DNA of 64,000 nt from Dryocosmus kuriphilus (GCA_038277395.1 CM076190.1:230302082-230366081), one strand, 5' to 3'; positions 10,795 to 21,813 are shown, counted from the stretch's first letter. The notes: a model not told the origin generated them from the sequence alone. A program made the numbers and translations.

Positions 10795-12062
10795 CAGTCT
10801 GTTCCACAAGAAAGAATTAGCGCTTTCTCGAAAAGTTTTAAAGAAAACTGTTTTCTTCTTTTTGGCATAAAGAAATGCTTTAAAAACTAGGGAGGACTTA
10901 CCTTAATAAATGGTCCAATCGCCATTATTCTCCATGATGGCCTGGCATCTTCTGGGCATGCTCTCGACTAATTTTTCAGCATATTCTAAAGATAGAGAGC
11001 GCCACACCTCTCTAATTCGTCGAGAGAGCTGCTTGAGGGTGAATACGCGCCTTCCTGCAAGTTTTCTCCTAACGGCACACCACACATTTTCAATCGGATT
11101 GGCATCAGGAGATTGTGAAGGCCAGGCGAAGGTGATGACGCCATTTTTAGCTTTCCAGTTCTTGCAGAGTCGACTGCAATGTTTGGGATCGTTGTCCTCT
11201 TGAAGGATCCAAACCTCATTATTGGCTCCAAATATCTTTTCTGCAGACCTGAGAAGACCATGCTTGTAGATTTTGACCATTTTTTCCGCGTTCAGGTTCT
11301 CAGTGAACAGCTCTAAACAGCCAAAACCGCGCTGTGAGAAGTATCCCCAAACATGGATCTTTACTGGGTGTTTAACAGTTCGCTGGAGGAACCGCTCACC
11401 TTTGCCTGACCAGGCACGTTTTATTGGAACCCATGCCGAAAAGGATGCTTCGTCGGGAAAAACCACATTTGACCAATCGCGATCATTATTTTCCATAGCC
11501 CATGACAGCCGTTTTTGCATGTGCACTTCTGAGAGCAGGGGCTTCTGCCTTGTGCTACGGTACTGCATGTTTGCCTCAGCTAATCTGCGTCTTATGGTGT
11601 TTATACTAACGTCTAATCCCTTCTCCGCTAGCTTAGCCTTGGTTTCGCGCAGCCGTAGAGTGGGGTTGCGCTTGAATAGTGCGATGATCCCCTTATCCTC
11701 CTTGCTGGACGTTGCTCGCGTTTCTCCTTTTCCTGGAAGATCTTTAACAGCTTTTGTGTCCCTGTACCGCTCCACCCACTTTTGCACGAAGTACTTAGAC
11801 TTTCTAAGTACTTTGGTAGCAGCTGAGTATGAAAGTTTTGGTCCGTGTGCATTGCTGCACAAAAACACAGCTTCGAACCGTTTCGCGCGTATACTGCACT
11901 CACTGCGCAAACTTGTTCACTATCCGACACTTCGAATGAGACTGAACCAAATCGGCTATTCCACTCTTGCCCTGGAAACATACAGTCAAGCCAAGAAAGA
12001 AACAAACAAAAATCTTCGAAACTTTTCGTGAAAACGCGTATTCTTTCTTGTGGAAAAGACTG
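10795..12062 (-). mobile_element. Full-length Tc1-family transposon, possibly active
   Basis: A 1268-bp element bounded by TA on both sides (10793-10794 and 12063-12064), as expected for Tc1/mariner target duplication. Both ends start CAGTC and share an inverted repeat of about 50 bp (10795-10845 and 12012-12062), including TTCCACAAGAAAGAAT and CGAAAAGTTT. It holds one uninterrupted transposase frame. Intact ends plus an intact frame make this the best candidate for a recently active element in the window. Confidence 0.92.
10903..11910 (-). CDS. Tc1-family transposase (DD34E), intact
   Basis: A 335-residue protein, close to the usual Tc1 length of about 340. Residues 1-115 form the DNA-binding part with helix-turn-helix segments. 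The catalytic triad is visible: D153 in FPDEASF, D239 in QEDNDPKH and E274 in NPIENVW, with 34 residues between the last two. It would bind the element's inverted repeats and catalyse cut-and-paste transposition into TA dinucleotides in the nucleus. There is no stop or frameshift. The start is the first ATG in the frame, about 150 bp inside the right-hand terminal repeat, a normal layout. A Q(E)DNDPKH second motif in place of the commoner HDNAPCH marks a subfamily different from the Tc1 copy at 6633-7749. Confidence 0.93.
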   Translation of the reverse strand: MRSECSIRAKRFEAVFLCSNAHGPKLSYSAATKVLRKSKYFVQKWVERYRDTKAVKDLPGKGETRATSSKEDKGIIALFKRNPTLRLRETKAKLAEKGLDVSINTIRRRLAEANMQYRSTRQKPLLSEVHMQKRLSWAMENNDRDWSNVVFPDEASFSAWVPIKRAWSGKGERFLQRTVKHPVKIHVWGYFSQRGFGCLELFTENLNAEKMVKIYKHGLLRSAEKIFGANNEVWILQEDNDPKHCSRLCKNWKAKNGVITFAWPSQSPDANPIENVWCAVRRKLAGRRVFTLKQLSRRIREVWRSLSLEYAEKLVESMPRRCQAIMENNGDWTIY

Positions 12063-12446
12063 TATAGTGATTGATTGTATGATCTGTGCCCATGAATGTG
12101 ATTATTTGTGATCTGATTATGAGTACGATCATAATTAATTAAACTAAGTGGTGGAAGGTAAATACTCACAGCATAATGGTGAATTTATATCACGGATATT
12201 AAAAGTAGAATAGGGTTACAAAATCAGGGATAAATGCAAATAAGCTTAGATTAGTGATTCTAAGATGAATAAATGCATTTTATAGAATATTGGAATCTTA
12301 TTTCTACTCTCGTAGCAAAATTGTCTTCATAAATTTAAATAAAAAGAAAGGAAAGACCCATTAATTTTAAAATTTCTATTAAGAAAAAAATTAAAATGTT
12401 ACAATATATATAATATATATATTCAATTTTAACAATTTAAGTTAGT
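12063..12446. other. AT-rich spacer
   Basis: Nothing recognisable. It contains a short TATATA-rich run near 12405-12421. Confidence 0.5.
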
Positions 12447-13487
12447 TAATCAATGACTTTCGAAGAAGCTCACAACTTTCGTCTAATTTATCAATTATGC
12501 CGTCGCTATCTAAATTCATCAATATGTCTTCTTCTACCGCCATTATCATGAAAGAATTTAAATTATCAGAGCCAAAGTTATTATCATCGATACATATAAA
12601 GCCATATCAAAGTTTGAGAATGAACCAAAAATTTTCCTTGAAGCTGTATCTTTAGACCACCAACGTGTTTCTCCAATACTTGAGAGTCTTTTATTATTTC
12701 CGCACTGTTTAGATTATTCCCAGGTATCCACACGTTGGCATGATTCGAGAAGGAATGCTGCCACGTCATTCAGTAAGTTAAATAATGTAGCACTTTGAAT
12801 TTCAGCTTTAGTGGCATCTCCTAATACTAAATTCAACACGTGTGCATAGCACCTGACATGAATTTGTCCTGGAGTCTCTTTGGAAGGCCATGAAGGAAAC
12901 CCATTATACTGGCCTTACATTTTTGCAGCCCGATCCGTCGAATTACCGATGCACCTTTTTATGTCTATGTTAGAAAACTTTAAAACTGAATCAACTAAGG
13001 AAAACGTATCCTTCTCGGCTGAAGATTCATATTGTACAAGAGTGAGAAGTCTTTCATTCACGCGATTATCTGGCACATTGCGTACAATAATTGAGCACTG
13101 ATTTTTGCATGAAACATCCTGTGTTGTATCAACTTGTAAAGAAAATATAATAACTGCTTTTACTTCCATACTAGTATTTCTTGCTGTGAATTCACCGATC
13201 GCTTTGATAATCTTATTAATGGCTTTTTTAGAGAGAAATATTGACAATGATCCACTGCCTTTACCGACTTTTCTGGAGTCACGAAGTTTCTTACTGTTCT
13301 CAAAACAATCTTTCAAATGGCCCATCAAATTAATGTCATATTTACTGAGACGGATAACATGTTCCAAAAAGCTTCCATGGTCTACAGACATGTTCTCCAG
13401 GCTATATACAGCTTCTAGCATATCGCATCTATAACTTAGCTCTAGTTTTCGAATAAACTTAACAATGTCTACTATTATCTTTGACAC
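12447..13487 (-). pseudogene. hAT-like / ZMYM1-like protein (DUF4371), decayed
   Basis: The minus-strand frame from 13487 to 12915 matches the DUF4371 region of ZMYM1-like and hAT transposase-related proteins: VDTTQDVSCKNQCSIIVRNV (the usual D-T-x-D and Q-x-S-x-x-x-R pattern) and an ending like TDRAAKM. The frame then shifts. At about 12870-12660 another frame reads IHVRCYAHVLNLVLGDA and IGETRWWSK, the next landmarks of the family, with a TAA between them. A plausible C-terminus (EEDILMNLDSDGIIDKLDES) ends near 12447. Between these blocks much of the expected protein is missing. No terminal repeats were found, so it could be a decayed transposon or a dead host-type copy. Confidence 0.65.
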
Positions 13488-14418
13488 CTATTAGGTATAG
13501 TTTGTGTGAGATAAACTTTTTAAGCTCATGCGATTAATTTCTGAACGCGCCCCTGGATTGTATGGAATTGAAGTGGTTCACTGTGATTCCACTTGATACC
13601 ACAGAAGTATCGTATCGCAATGCTTTTTTTTAAATAGCAAAAAAAAGTCGAAGACCAATCCGGCACACGGGCGCATCAGGCATCTACCCGATTTGCCATA
13701 TGGCTTGTCCGGACCTGGTGAAAGTGGTGAAACATAAGTGCAAGGAAAACTGACAAATATGACCTCACTTTCTGTTACTGTAATCATAAAACCCTATTTT
13801 ATTTATCTGAAAAAAGAACATTTCGTTTTTTCAATGTTTCACAAATTATAAATTAGACAAGAATTATTAAGAATCTAGGTAATTATTTATTGCAAAAACA
13901 AGACTGATCACTATAATGTACATGTTAGTTACTGCATGTCACTGACTTGGGAAACTGTTACCGTAAAAAAATGCCTGAACTCGTAACTCTGTATTTCAAA
14001 AAGTTATTTGCTAATATTTTTATCAATTAGATTACTGGAAGAATTATTGTGAAGCAGGAGATTCAAAAATATTTAAGGCTATTTTAAAGAATTTCCAAAA
14101 TTTCTAAGGATTTTGAGAGATTGTGTTTTATCTCAACAGATTTCTAGATATTTTGAACTATTTCAATGACTTTAAAGATTTAAAAGAATTTCCAAAGGTG
14201 TTAAAATATTTGAAGGGATTTTTAGAGATTTTACCGCACTTCAAAGGTTTTAATGGAATAAAAATATTTTCGAAGGTGTCCAGGGAGTTGTGGGGTTATA
14301 TTAAGGTGTCGATTTTCTCTCGTCAGAATAATTGTATATTTCAGGAGCATAATAAACTTGACAAACGACTATCTCTGAGAATAAAAAATAAAATTATTTT
14401 ATCTAATTCGACGTTTTG
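13488..14418. other. AT-rich spacer, no gene supported
   Basis: 14140-14290 has loosely periodic AAGGATTT/AAAGATTT-like text that gives a K/F/L-rich open frame without family likeness. 14306-14347 is the inverse of 14720-14759, a short inverted pair nested in the larger hairpin. Confidence 0.4.
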
Positions 14419-15162
14419 AAATCCGTCATGATTTCCTCATATGAATAATTGTCTTCAATGTTAGAGAAAATTTCCTTCCCATGGTTTTAACATTAAAGTA
14501 TTTTAAAAATTAGAATGTATTTAATCGCTTCTGGGATTCATTATTTTCTTGTTTCGTTGTTGAAATTTTCAATTGTATTTAGAAAGGTAGATATTTATAG
14601 ACTTTTAAATTAATTTCTTTAACAGTTGTGTGATTTTATTCAGACAAAGGACAGAAAGAATTATATGGAGCGGAAGAACTAGCTACGCTCCATTTTGTAA
14701 CGAATCTCCAAAGAACTATCCTGAAATATACAATTATTCTGACGAGAAAAGATTTAAACCTTATCATTAATCATACTACAGATTAGTACTACAGAATTAT
14801 AAAAATTTTATCACTATCTACGATACTGAACCGCTCAGGCATGTAGAAAATCATAATTTCCGGGTTTTTTTTGGAGATTCGATACAAAATAGAGCGGAGC
14901 TAGATTTTACGCTCCATATAATTGCTTTTGTTCTTTATCTTTATATTATCACACAACCGTTCAAGAAATGAATTTAAAAGTCTATAAATGGCTAACTTTC
15001 TCAATACAATTCAAATCTCCGACAACGAAGCAACAAAATTATGAATCCCAGGAGTGATTAGATTCATTTTATTTTTTGAAATGTTTTAATGTTAAAAAAA
15101 CATGGGAAAGAAATGTTCTCTAACATCGAAGACAATTACCCTGATGACGAAATCATAAGGCA
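14419..15162. repeat. Long inverted repeat (arms about 295 bp, loop about 155 bp)
   Basis: 14419-14712 and 14868-15162 are imperfect reverse complements, roughly four fifths identical by eye, over nearly 300 bp. Shared landmarks: TAATTGTCTTC, TTTATAGACTTTTAAATT and TTGTGTGAT. Each arm also holds its own small hairpin, for example ATGGAGCG with CGCTCCAT. The right arm starts only 26 bp beyond the stop codon of the secreted-protein exon (15189, minus) and supplies an AATAAA on that strand near 15070. It may be a MITE-like foldback or the template of a long hairpin RNA if transcribed through. Confidence 0.8.
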
Positions 15163-15188
15163 GTTTGAGATATTATCAAGGATATCAA

Positions 15189-15814
15189 TTAAATTTCAAG
15201 CGATTCTGAAGATACTGTCTGCAATATTCTTCTAAAATTTCGTATTATTGGGTAGATTTTGCCCACTTTAACTTCCTTCATTTCTCTTCCGGTCATTATA
15301 GAAACCGCGCCGCTTATCATGTTTATTTTCGTCCTGAAATAGTGTCGTCTTTTAGTTACAAAAGTGTAAATTCCAGAAAGAAATGCGTCATTCTCCACTA
15401 TTGCAAAGATTTCACCCTCTGATGTTGATAATACAGTTTGTTCTTTGATTGGCATGGGTACAAACTTATATCCTGCTCGCAATCTAAGTGGTTTATCAGC
15501 AGTAAAATTATATTTTAGAAGTAGAAAACGCTGATTCGAATTCGAATTAGGAACAAGCCAAATAAGTTCTTGCCCGTCACAGAAAGGAGGTGTGGCTGGT
15601 GGCGTCCTGGACCTGGCACGAGGAGGAGACATGGCGGGTGGATTAGGAACTTCAACAGGCCTCGGAGACCTCACAGGAGACCTGGCAGGAGGACTCGGAA
15701 CTTTAACTGGGCTCCGATCCCTGAAAGGCGAATGAGGTCTGCCTGGACTGCAAAAAGGACCATTCCAAGGAATAGGTTCTCCATCAGGGTAACAATCAAA
15801 CTGTGAACTTAATG
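15189..15814 (-). CDS. Secreted proline-rich protein, exon 2 (predicted)
   Basis: An open frame ends at the stop codon at 15189-15191. The continuous frame has an ATG at 15878, but a TAG sits directly before it and its hydrophobic start overlaps TTTGTGTTATTTGTTGCAG, a strong splice-acceptor sequence. I therefore start the exon at 15814. Joined to exon 1 (17569-17623, same strand) it keeps phase and gives 226 residues in total. Order: a signal peptide from exon 1; a short cysteine-containing stretch (FDCYPDGEP, PFCSPG); a basic Pro/Ser/Arg repeat region (RSPxxxPxPPA-like units, ending about residue 95); PPFCDGQELIWLVP; then a 120-residue beta-like domain that I do not recognise. Three cysteines in all. 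Composition and signal suggest secretion. The function is unknown. Confidence 0.6.
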
Positions 15815-16385
15815 CTGCAACAAATAACACAAAGATTTTTAAAGCATTTTTACACTCAGAAGAAAGGTTGGTTGCCACATCTATTTTTTCTTGGTTATGA
15901 AATAGTGGGTTTGATGAACGTTTGTATACATTTACTGCTGGAGCTAAAGCGTCGTTTGGGGCCGGTTGTCGTCAGTAGAGGATAATGTGTGTAAAGTTTC
16001 TGTGAAGTGGAAATTATAATCATTGCTTTGTCTTCTTAAATCACTAGCCATGGACCAAAATAGTGTGGAGCTTTAAATAAAGTACAACTGTCCGATTTGA
16101 TCGAAAAGTGAACCAAATTTTTTCACCCTGAGGCCTGACCTGTTATGACCCGCTACATCATTTTTTATATCAAGTTTTGCTTTCTTTCCTTATATTTTTA
16201 TACATACATGTATGTATTTTTTAATAAATGCTTTATCTCGTGTATGTTGTATTAAAAATTTATTCTTATTTTGAAACAAGCTTGTGTTTTGCGACGCTAA
16301 ATTCAAAATCTCACTAATAAGATCGCCTTACTCTATAATCTTGAAATAAAAAATGCACTAAGCGTAAGGCTTTTTCTATTTGCAG

Positions 16386-16475
16386 AGGAGCATATTGATT
16401 ATCCGGCGTTGCTTTCACTAAGCAAAGCAAATACTGAAAAACTTGTTCCTCAATTAGGGCTTCAAAAAACATTAT
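16386..16475 (+). pseudogene. SAM-domain-like exon fragment
   Basis: TTTTTCTATTTGCAG at 16371-16385 looks like a splice acceptor. The frame behind it reads EHIDYPALLSL and then EKLVPQLGLQKTLLAGL, which matches the end of a SAM domain (usual pattern I-x-x-x-x-L-L-x-L followed by L-x-P-x-L-G). The frame stays open to 16918, but what follows is not recognisable. No further exons were found. It lies inside the predicted intron of the secreted-protein gene on the opposite strand. Probably a captured or transposon-borne exon; low confidence. Confidence 0.3.
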
Positions 16476-17568
16476 TAGCAGGATTGCCGAACGGCTGCCA
16501 AATTATTGTTGTATCGATCCTCCACACTTGGGTGACACTTGGATTACTTCGTTTTGTAAAGTTTAATGTGAAAACTGACTTCCGGGGATTTCTTGAAATC
16601 TTTCGGTTTGGAAATTTTTTTTCGGTCCTAGAAATGAGAAACGCGTCCATTAACCAGCGTTTGTTGCCCAACGGTTCAGATTTCATCTACCGAAAATGCT
16701 TTTTAAAAATCAAGCATTCAATTTTGTGCCCAAAATGTACTGGATACAAAAAGGATGTTAAGGAACGAAGTTTTTCACCTCAAAAAGAGCTTTTTCATGA
16801 AAGATTTTTGTTGTCAGCCAAACTGCACAGAAATCTAATGCTTTGGGCAAACTTTGTTCGAGAGCGAAGCACGAGACACGTGATTGGAATGTATTTGTTG
16901 AAGCCGAATGAGCTTTAAAAAAGAATTGAAATTTAAAATTACCAAATTACACTGGCAGTGTTTCGATCTTTAATTTTAAAATATACATACGCACAAATGT
17001 AGGGAGATATACATACAGCGAGTGCGTGGCGCTGGGTACATAATGTAACGAGTACGAGAAGCGAGCTCTGGAAGACAGATTTTTTTAAGGTTAGATTATC
17101 AAAAGCTACACTAAGTCTAAGAAAAGTGTAACCAGTGAAATACGTTGTAGAAGACCTAACCATTTTTGCTGAAAAATATCCATTTTCTGGGAAAATCCAC
17201 TAAAAGAACCCCAAATTGTTGAAGCTTTTTGTTGAAAAAACAACCCTTTACGGCGAGAACTTTCGAGCATAACCTTGGAATAAGGCGCACTCATTTCAGC
17301 TTATACTTTAATTCAAAGTAGTTCCTGATTCTGAAATTCAAATAAATTTGGTGTCAATAGGGACACTTTTCGAATTCCATTTTTTATAACACATTTCGTG
17401 TTACCCAGGGATGAATTGAAATTAAATTCGTACTTACTTCGGATAAAATTAGAGTTTAGAAAAGAAATGAAGTTGGAAATAAATTAGAATTAAATCGGAT
17501 AAAATGAAATTTCCGGAAAACATGAAAAAGTCCATAAATTTAGAGACATATTAAATTAATATACTCAC
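16476..17568. other. Predicted intron, no further gene seen
   Basis: AT-rich sequence inside the predicted intron. The continuing open frame to 16918 has no recognisable features. Confidence 0.4.
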
Positions 17569-17623
17569 TTGTAGAATAAAGGGCAATCCCCAATGGTAAA
17601 ACGAGCGTATAAACGATGTTCAT
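17569..17623 (-). CDS. Secreted proline-rich protein, exon 1 (signal peptide, predicted)
   Basis: On the minus strand the ATG at 17623 is preceded by AAAAAA, a favourable insect start context. It opens 18 codons, MNIVYTLVLPLGIALYST, a classic short signal peptide. The frame reaches a GTGAGT splice donor (17563-17568) after one extra base. Exon 2 begins with two bases that complete that codon, so the join is in phase. The intron would be 1754 bp. The pairing is inferred from strand, phase and the absence of another start for exon 2. A stretch GATAAAAACG on the minus strand near 17755-17765 could serve as a TATA-like element, but this is weak. Confidence 0.5.
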
Positions 17624-18414
17624 TTTTTTAAAGGAGAAGAAAAGTAAACTATCCGCTATTGAGGAATCTTTTTAATATTTTAAAACTAATGAATATTCTG
17701 CTGCTTCTTTAGATTATACACACATAACATACACACAAAAACACGCGCAAAGTCGTTTTTATCTCAGCGATTATAGACTTCAAGGTTGACATTCTGAAAC
17801 ATTATTATTTCATAGATCAGTTTTTATGTATGAAACTTGATCACCAAAGTCGTTAAAACTGGCAACAAAAATTGATTTTATCATACATTTTAAGGAAAAT
17901 TGCTTTTAGCCATGAGTTTATATTTTCGCTAACTTTCGATTCTCAACTCTCTCCGTACGAACATTGCTGGCCCACTGCTATTGGTCTGAGGGAAGTTTTG
18001 CTCATAATAATATTAAGAAAAGGAGCAGGTTACGAAAATTCAGGTTATCTAACATTATATAGTGTGGCACAATGTGTTTGTAGCCTGAATGCCAGGGGAT
18101 GATCTCAGAAACTGCCCGCCTACATTAATACAAACAACGTATAGTAGGTCAGTCTGTTATTGACTGTATTATTATTATATTATACGTTATATAATATTGT
18201 ATCGTTATATATTACATAATATATTACATTATATTATTAAATTGCTATGTTCTTATAACGTCATGATGACAGACAGCATGCTCGATAATTTCGGAGACCC
18301 AAAAACACCTGAAAACGGGGTAAAATTGATCAGATTTTGCTTTGAAAAGGCTTTTTCATTACAAATACTTATTTCAGGCATAGAGTGTGATTCACATGTA
18401 TACGTAGTCTAAAG
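17624..18414. other. AT-rich upstream region
   Basis: Presumed 5' flank of the secreted-protein gene on the minus strand. A TATAAT/TTATAT-rich run lies at about 18170-18240. No coding signal. Confidence 0.4.
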
Positions 18415-18428
18415 GCGAAAGTCGCACT

Positions 18429-18872
18429 ATGATGAGTTTTATTGCAGTGGATGAAAGATTGAGAAATCTAATTAGAGATAAAAGAGTAATGAGAGATCCT
18501 GAATGTGGCACAGATCACGAACTCGTAGTTTCGAAGATTAGCCTGGGACAAGGAAGGAGGAAAAGAAAAATCAAGAAAGAAAAACAATCGCGAATCAAGA
18601 CAGGGAAATTGCAGAACTCAGAAACACGAATAGAATATCGTGATAAACCAAGAGTCTATTTACATCAAAACAGAAAGAACTGGAATAAGGAATTAGACAA
18701 TAAAAACGCCTTAGGCGCATGGACGATATTGGGTAATAACATCTTCAAGAGCGTATCTGAAGCGTGCGGAAATGCGACTATAGGAAGAATGAATGGAGGT
18801 GCTTGGTTGAATGATGAAATCCGTGTCGCAATTAACGAGGAGAAGTCAGCATACCTAATAATGCATAATATT
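18429..18872 (+). pseudogene. LINE A endonuclease end and linker
   Basis: The frame reads FIAVDERLRNLIRD, then ECGTDHELVVSKI, the end of an exonuclease/endonuclease/phosphatase fold in which the SDH/TDH motif is catalytic. It continues into a basic linker and NGGAWLNDEIRVAI, which in this LINE group precedes the reverse transcriptase. The matching upstream part of the same domain is kept in copy 2 at 42536-42870 and 47485-47833. The frame ends at 18872. Confidence 0.7.
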
Positions 18873-19201
18873 TAAGATCTCGGCAGTGTGGAGAGGACGA
18901 GATTAAAAATCGTTTATAGAGATAAAAACAGAAAATCAAACAGATTGATCTGAGAAAGCAATGATAAAATTAGGCGGAAGAAGGTGGAAAAATCAAAGTG
19001 ATTTCGAAGGAAATAAGATGCTATTCTGGAAATGTGTAAAGATACTAGAAAAGGAAGTAGTAATAATGAGTCGATCGGAATTAAAAATGCTGATGGCGAT
19101 ATGGTGCGGGGTACAGACAAAGTGAAGGACTGCGTAAAAGTTTTTTTCGAGAAATTATGGACGTGATGCTACAGAGCATAATAACTGTGATAAAGAAGAA
19201 G

Positions 19202-20799
19202 GTACATTAGAAAATTCGTTTGAAGGTGATGAAGTGGGAATTAACGTGTTCAGAATTAAGGCGGCAATTAAGAATCTGAAGAATGGTAAAGCTGCTGGTG
19301 TAGATGGAATTATGTCTGAAATGCTCAAAAACGGTGGCTAATTTCTGTTTTTATTTCTGAGCGAATTGATAAAAATGTGTGCTGCGAATGGAGAAGTTAC
19401 AAACGTTCGAAGAAAGGCGATTATCGTTCCAATTTACAAGGGAAAAGGAGATATGGGTGACTGCTCTAACTATAAAGCTTTCAGCTTACTTAGTATCCCA
19501 GGCAAAGTATTTAGCCAAATACTTACTTGCGAAGTCATGGGAATAACGAAAAACAAGTTATGGGAGGTCCAATGCAGATTTATGCTAAGGACATTATGTA
19601 CAGATCAAATGTTTAGCTTGCGGCAGATTACAGAAGAAGGTTTGAGAATAAACATGGAAGTTACTTGCGTTTTCACTGACTTTTAGAAAGCTTTCGACTA
19701 GGTGGATACAGTTAAACTTTGAGAAGTTCTGCAAGATTATGGACTCAATGGTTGGATTCCTGAATCAATTAAAGCAGTATATGAAGATAGTAGAGCGAGC
19801 GTAAGGGTAAGTGGACAAGTGAGTGATTGGTTCGATATCAGGCAGGGAGTCGGTCAAGGTTGCGTCATGTCGTCGTGGTTATTGAATATATATATGTGTG
19901 GATAAATGTCTACGAATGGCGCGTTTAGACGAAGAAGGTGTTGATCTCGGAACAGTGAAAGTGCGTAGCTTGACTTTTGCAGGCGATGAAGCACTTATGG
20001 CAGAATCTGCGGGAAATTTGCAGAAAATATTGAGTAGACTTAAGAATAGCGTGAAGAGTATGGGTTTAAAGATTAATGTAAATAAAACAAAAATGATCGT
20101 GTTCGAAGGAAGCAATGAGAAAACAATACGCGATATTGCTCTATACGGAGCAGGAATTTAACAGGTTGATCATTTCGTGTAGCTTGAAAGTTTTTTTGCT
20201 GCTGACGGAAAGGTAGATAGAGAAATTCCTAGGCTTATAAACGAGGCAGTAACGTTATAGGCAGTATAGAAGCCATTAGCAGAAGTAAAAATGTGACAAA
20301 TAAAGCCAAAATTGCAATATATAATTCTGTACTTGCACCTACTCTGCCGTAAGGTAGCGAGACATGGACATGCCATGAAAAGGATAGAAGTAAAGTGAAC
20401 GCGGTTCGAATGCGTTTGTTGCGGAATATTTGTGGTAAGACACTAATAGATAAAGTCAGTCTCAAGTGGGTTGTGAAAGAATGTGGCGTAGAATAAACTC
20501 TGATGTACAAGTGTGAACTAAATTTGTTGAGATGGTTTGGTCATGTTGGGAGAATGGATGAAGAACGTTTAACGAAACAAGTACATCTCGGAAAGGTGAA
20601 CGGTCACGCACCGAGGGGTAGACCCAGAAAAGGATGGTGGGAATATGTGAATGAAACTCTCAAGCGTAAAGCTATAAAGTACCATAGGAATACATGAGCT
20701 TGCATGAAAAGGTGTATGAATATAAAGGAAGCAAATGATGTATGTCAGGATAGAGATGTATGGCGAAGAATAGTCTGTAAGAAATGTGTTACGATCGCC
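19202..20799 (+). pseudogene. LINE A reverse transcriptase and C-terminal tail
   Basis: Order: LKNGKAAGVDGIMSEMLK (19275-19330), PIYKGKGDMGDCSNYK, LLSIPGKVFSQIL, an F-T-D-F-stop-KAFD palm motif, VGQGCVMSSWLLNIYM, and then LTFAGDEALMAES where the catalytic F-A-D-D has become F-A-G-D. The C-terminal tail at 20503-20799 reads LLRWFGHVGRMDEER, then GRPRKGWWEYVNETLK, typical of RTE-like and related insect LINEs. Several stops (for example at 19339, 19684 and 20159) and a lost catalytic aspartate show it is dead. The clade was not fixed. Confidence 0.8.
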
Positions 20800-21170
20800 T
20801 GAAAAGAATGATTTTGGATACTTATGGACCCTGGTGGAAGGCTTTGCCTCGAGAATATGGATTGGATCTAGGGTATGCATCCACATATGGCTGTGCGAAG
20901 CTGTTCATCAGGGGTGATTGTTAGAAAGATAGATCAGCGCTCCAGGTCGGAGCAGTGTTGTGGGACTAGTGTGTTGTTTGAATGAGCAGCATATGATATC
21001 TGGATTGATCTACAATCTATAACTTCCATTACGTGCTCCTTTCCTTCTAAAATCATACAAATTTCCTAACCCCTAGTATTGCAACCACGCTAGAAGCGAG
21101 AGAGTTTACGCTTAACCCGAAAGGGAATAGACTTAATGGTATAGTAATAAAGCAGTAATAATAGAAAAGA

Positions 21171-21813
21171 TGTAACGCTAGGAAGTAGAAGGACAAAGAC
21201 AAATGCAGTAGGCAGGTTCGAGTAGGAATGGGTGATTCTGCTCGAGTTTTTAGAAATTATTCGACTGCTTTTCTCAAGAATTGATGATGATATCGATTGT
21301 TTTAAGTATCGATTCTTTTTGATCAAATAATCGACGGGAATCAACCGACATCTTTGTTTTCTTTTTCTCTAATATTTATTAATGTCCACTTCCAACAAAA
21401 TAAGGATCAGTGAAATATTTATGTAGTAATAACTAATAATTACTATAAACGGATATTTAACTCAATAATTCGGAGTGCAAATGGATTTTGATATTTTTGT
21501 CTGTCAAATGTGTGCACTTTGAATGTTTCTGATTGCCGATGCCGGTGTTTATATACCAGTACATATTTCATAAGATAAATAAAATTAGATTTCAATTAGT
21601 ACAAAATTGAACAAACGAAGAGTCAGAGAAGTATTTGTTGGAAAAATGACTACCACTGTAACTAATGATCTTAGCAATATGAATAGCTTCCTGATCAATA
21701 ACTTCCTCAAGCATAACCTATATTATAAAATAAGCAAAGGCACTATTTGGATTTAAGTTAGTCGATTTCTAATTTTAACTTAGCAAATATTAGACCACAA
21801 GTAACCTCGAAGT
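21171..21813. other. Spacer with a possible hAT-like terminus
   Basis: At 21213-21345 TAGGAATGGG is followed by ATCGATT-type motifs, similar to the ends of insect hAT elements. A roughly inverse TATCGATA...CCCATTCCTA lies at 24515-24569. No matching 8-bp target duplication was found, so the pairing is unproven. Confidence 0.25.

Larger units (their letters stand above)
18415..21170 (+). mobile_element. LINE family A, copy 1 (5'-truncated, dead)
   Basis: A non-LTR retrotransposon on the plus strand. It starts inside the endonuclease, continues through reverse transcriptase and a C-terminal tail, and ends with a 3' region also seen in copy 2 (41735-42870, minus). The 3' end shares TTTACGCTT, CCGAAAGGGAA and CTTAATG, then an irregular TAA/TAATAA tail at about 21130-21165. 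Such a short-repeat tail is known for RTE-like LINEs. Copy 1 lacks about 200 bp before this tail relative to copy 2. Many stops and shifts make it inactive. Confidence 0.85.

Noticed and set aside
11273..12031. 252-residue plus-strand open frame
   Set aside because: Antisense shadow of the intact Tc1 transposase on the minus strand.
15815..15878. ATG at 15878 as the true start of the secreted-protein exon
   Set aside because: A stop codon directly precedes it and its hydrophobic residues are the translation of a splice-acceptor pyrimidine tract. The upstream signal-peptide exon joins in phase.
16476..16918. Remainder of the 169-residue frame after the SAM-like part
   Set aside because: The composition looks like translated AT-rich non-coding DNA and no motif continues past the SAM-like stretch.
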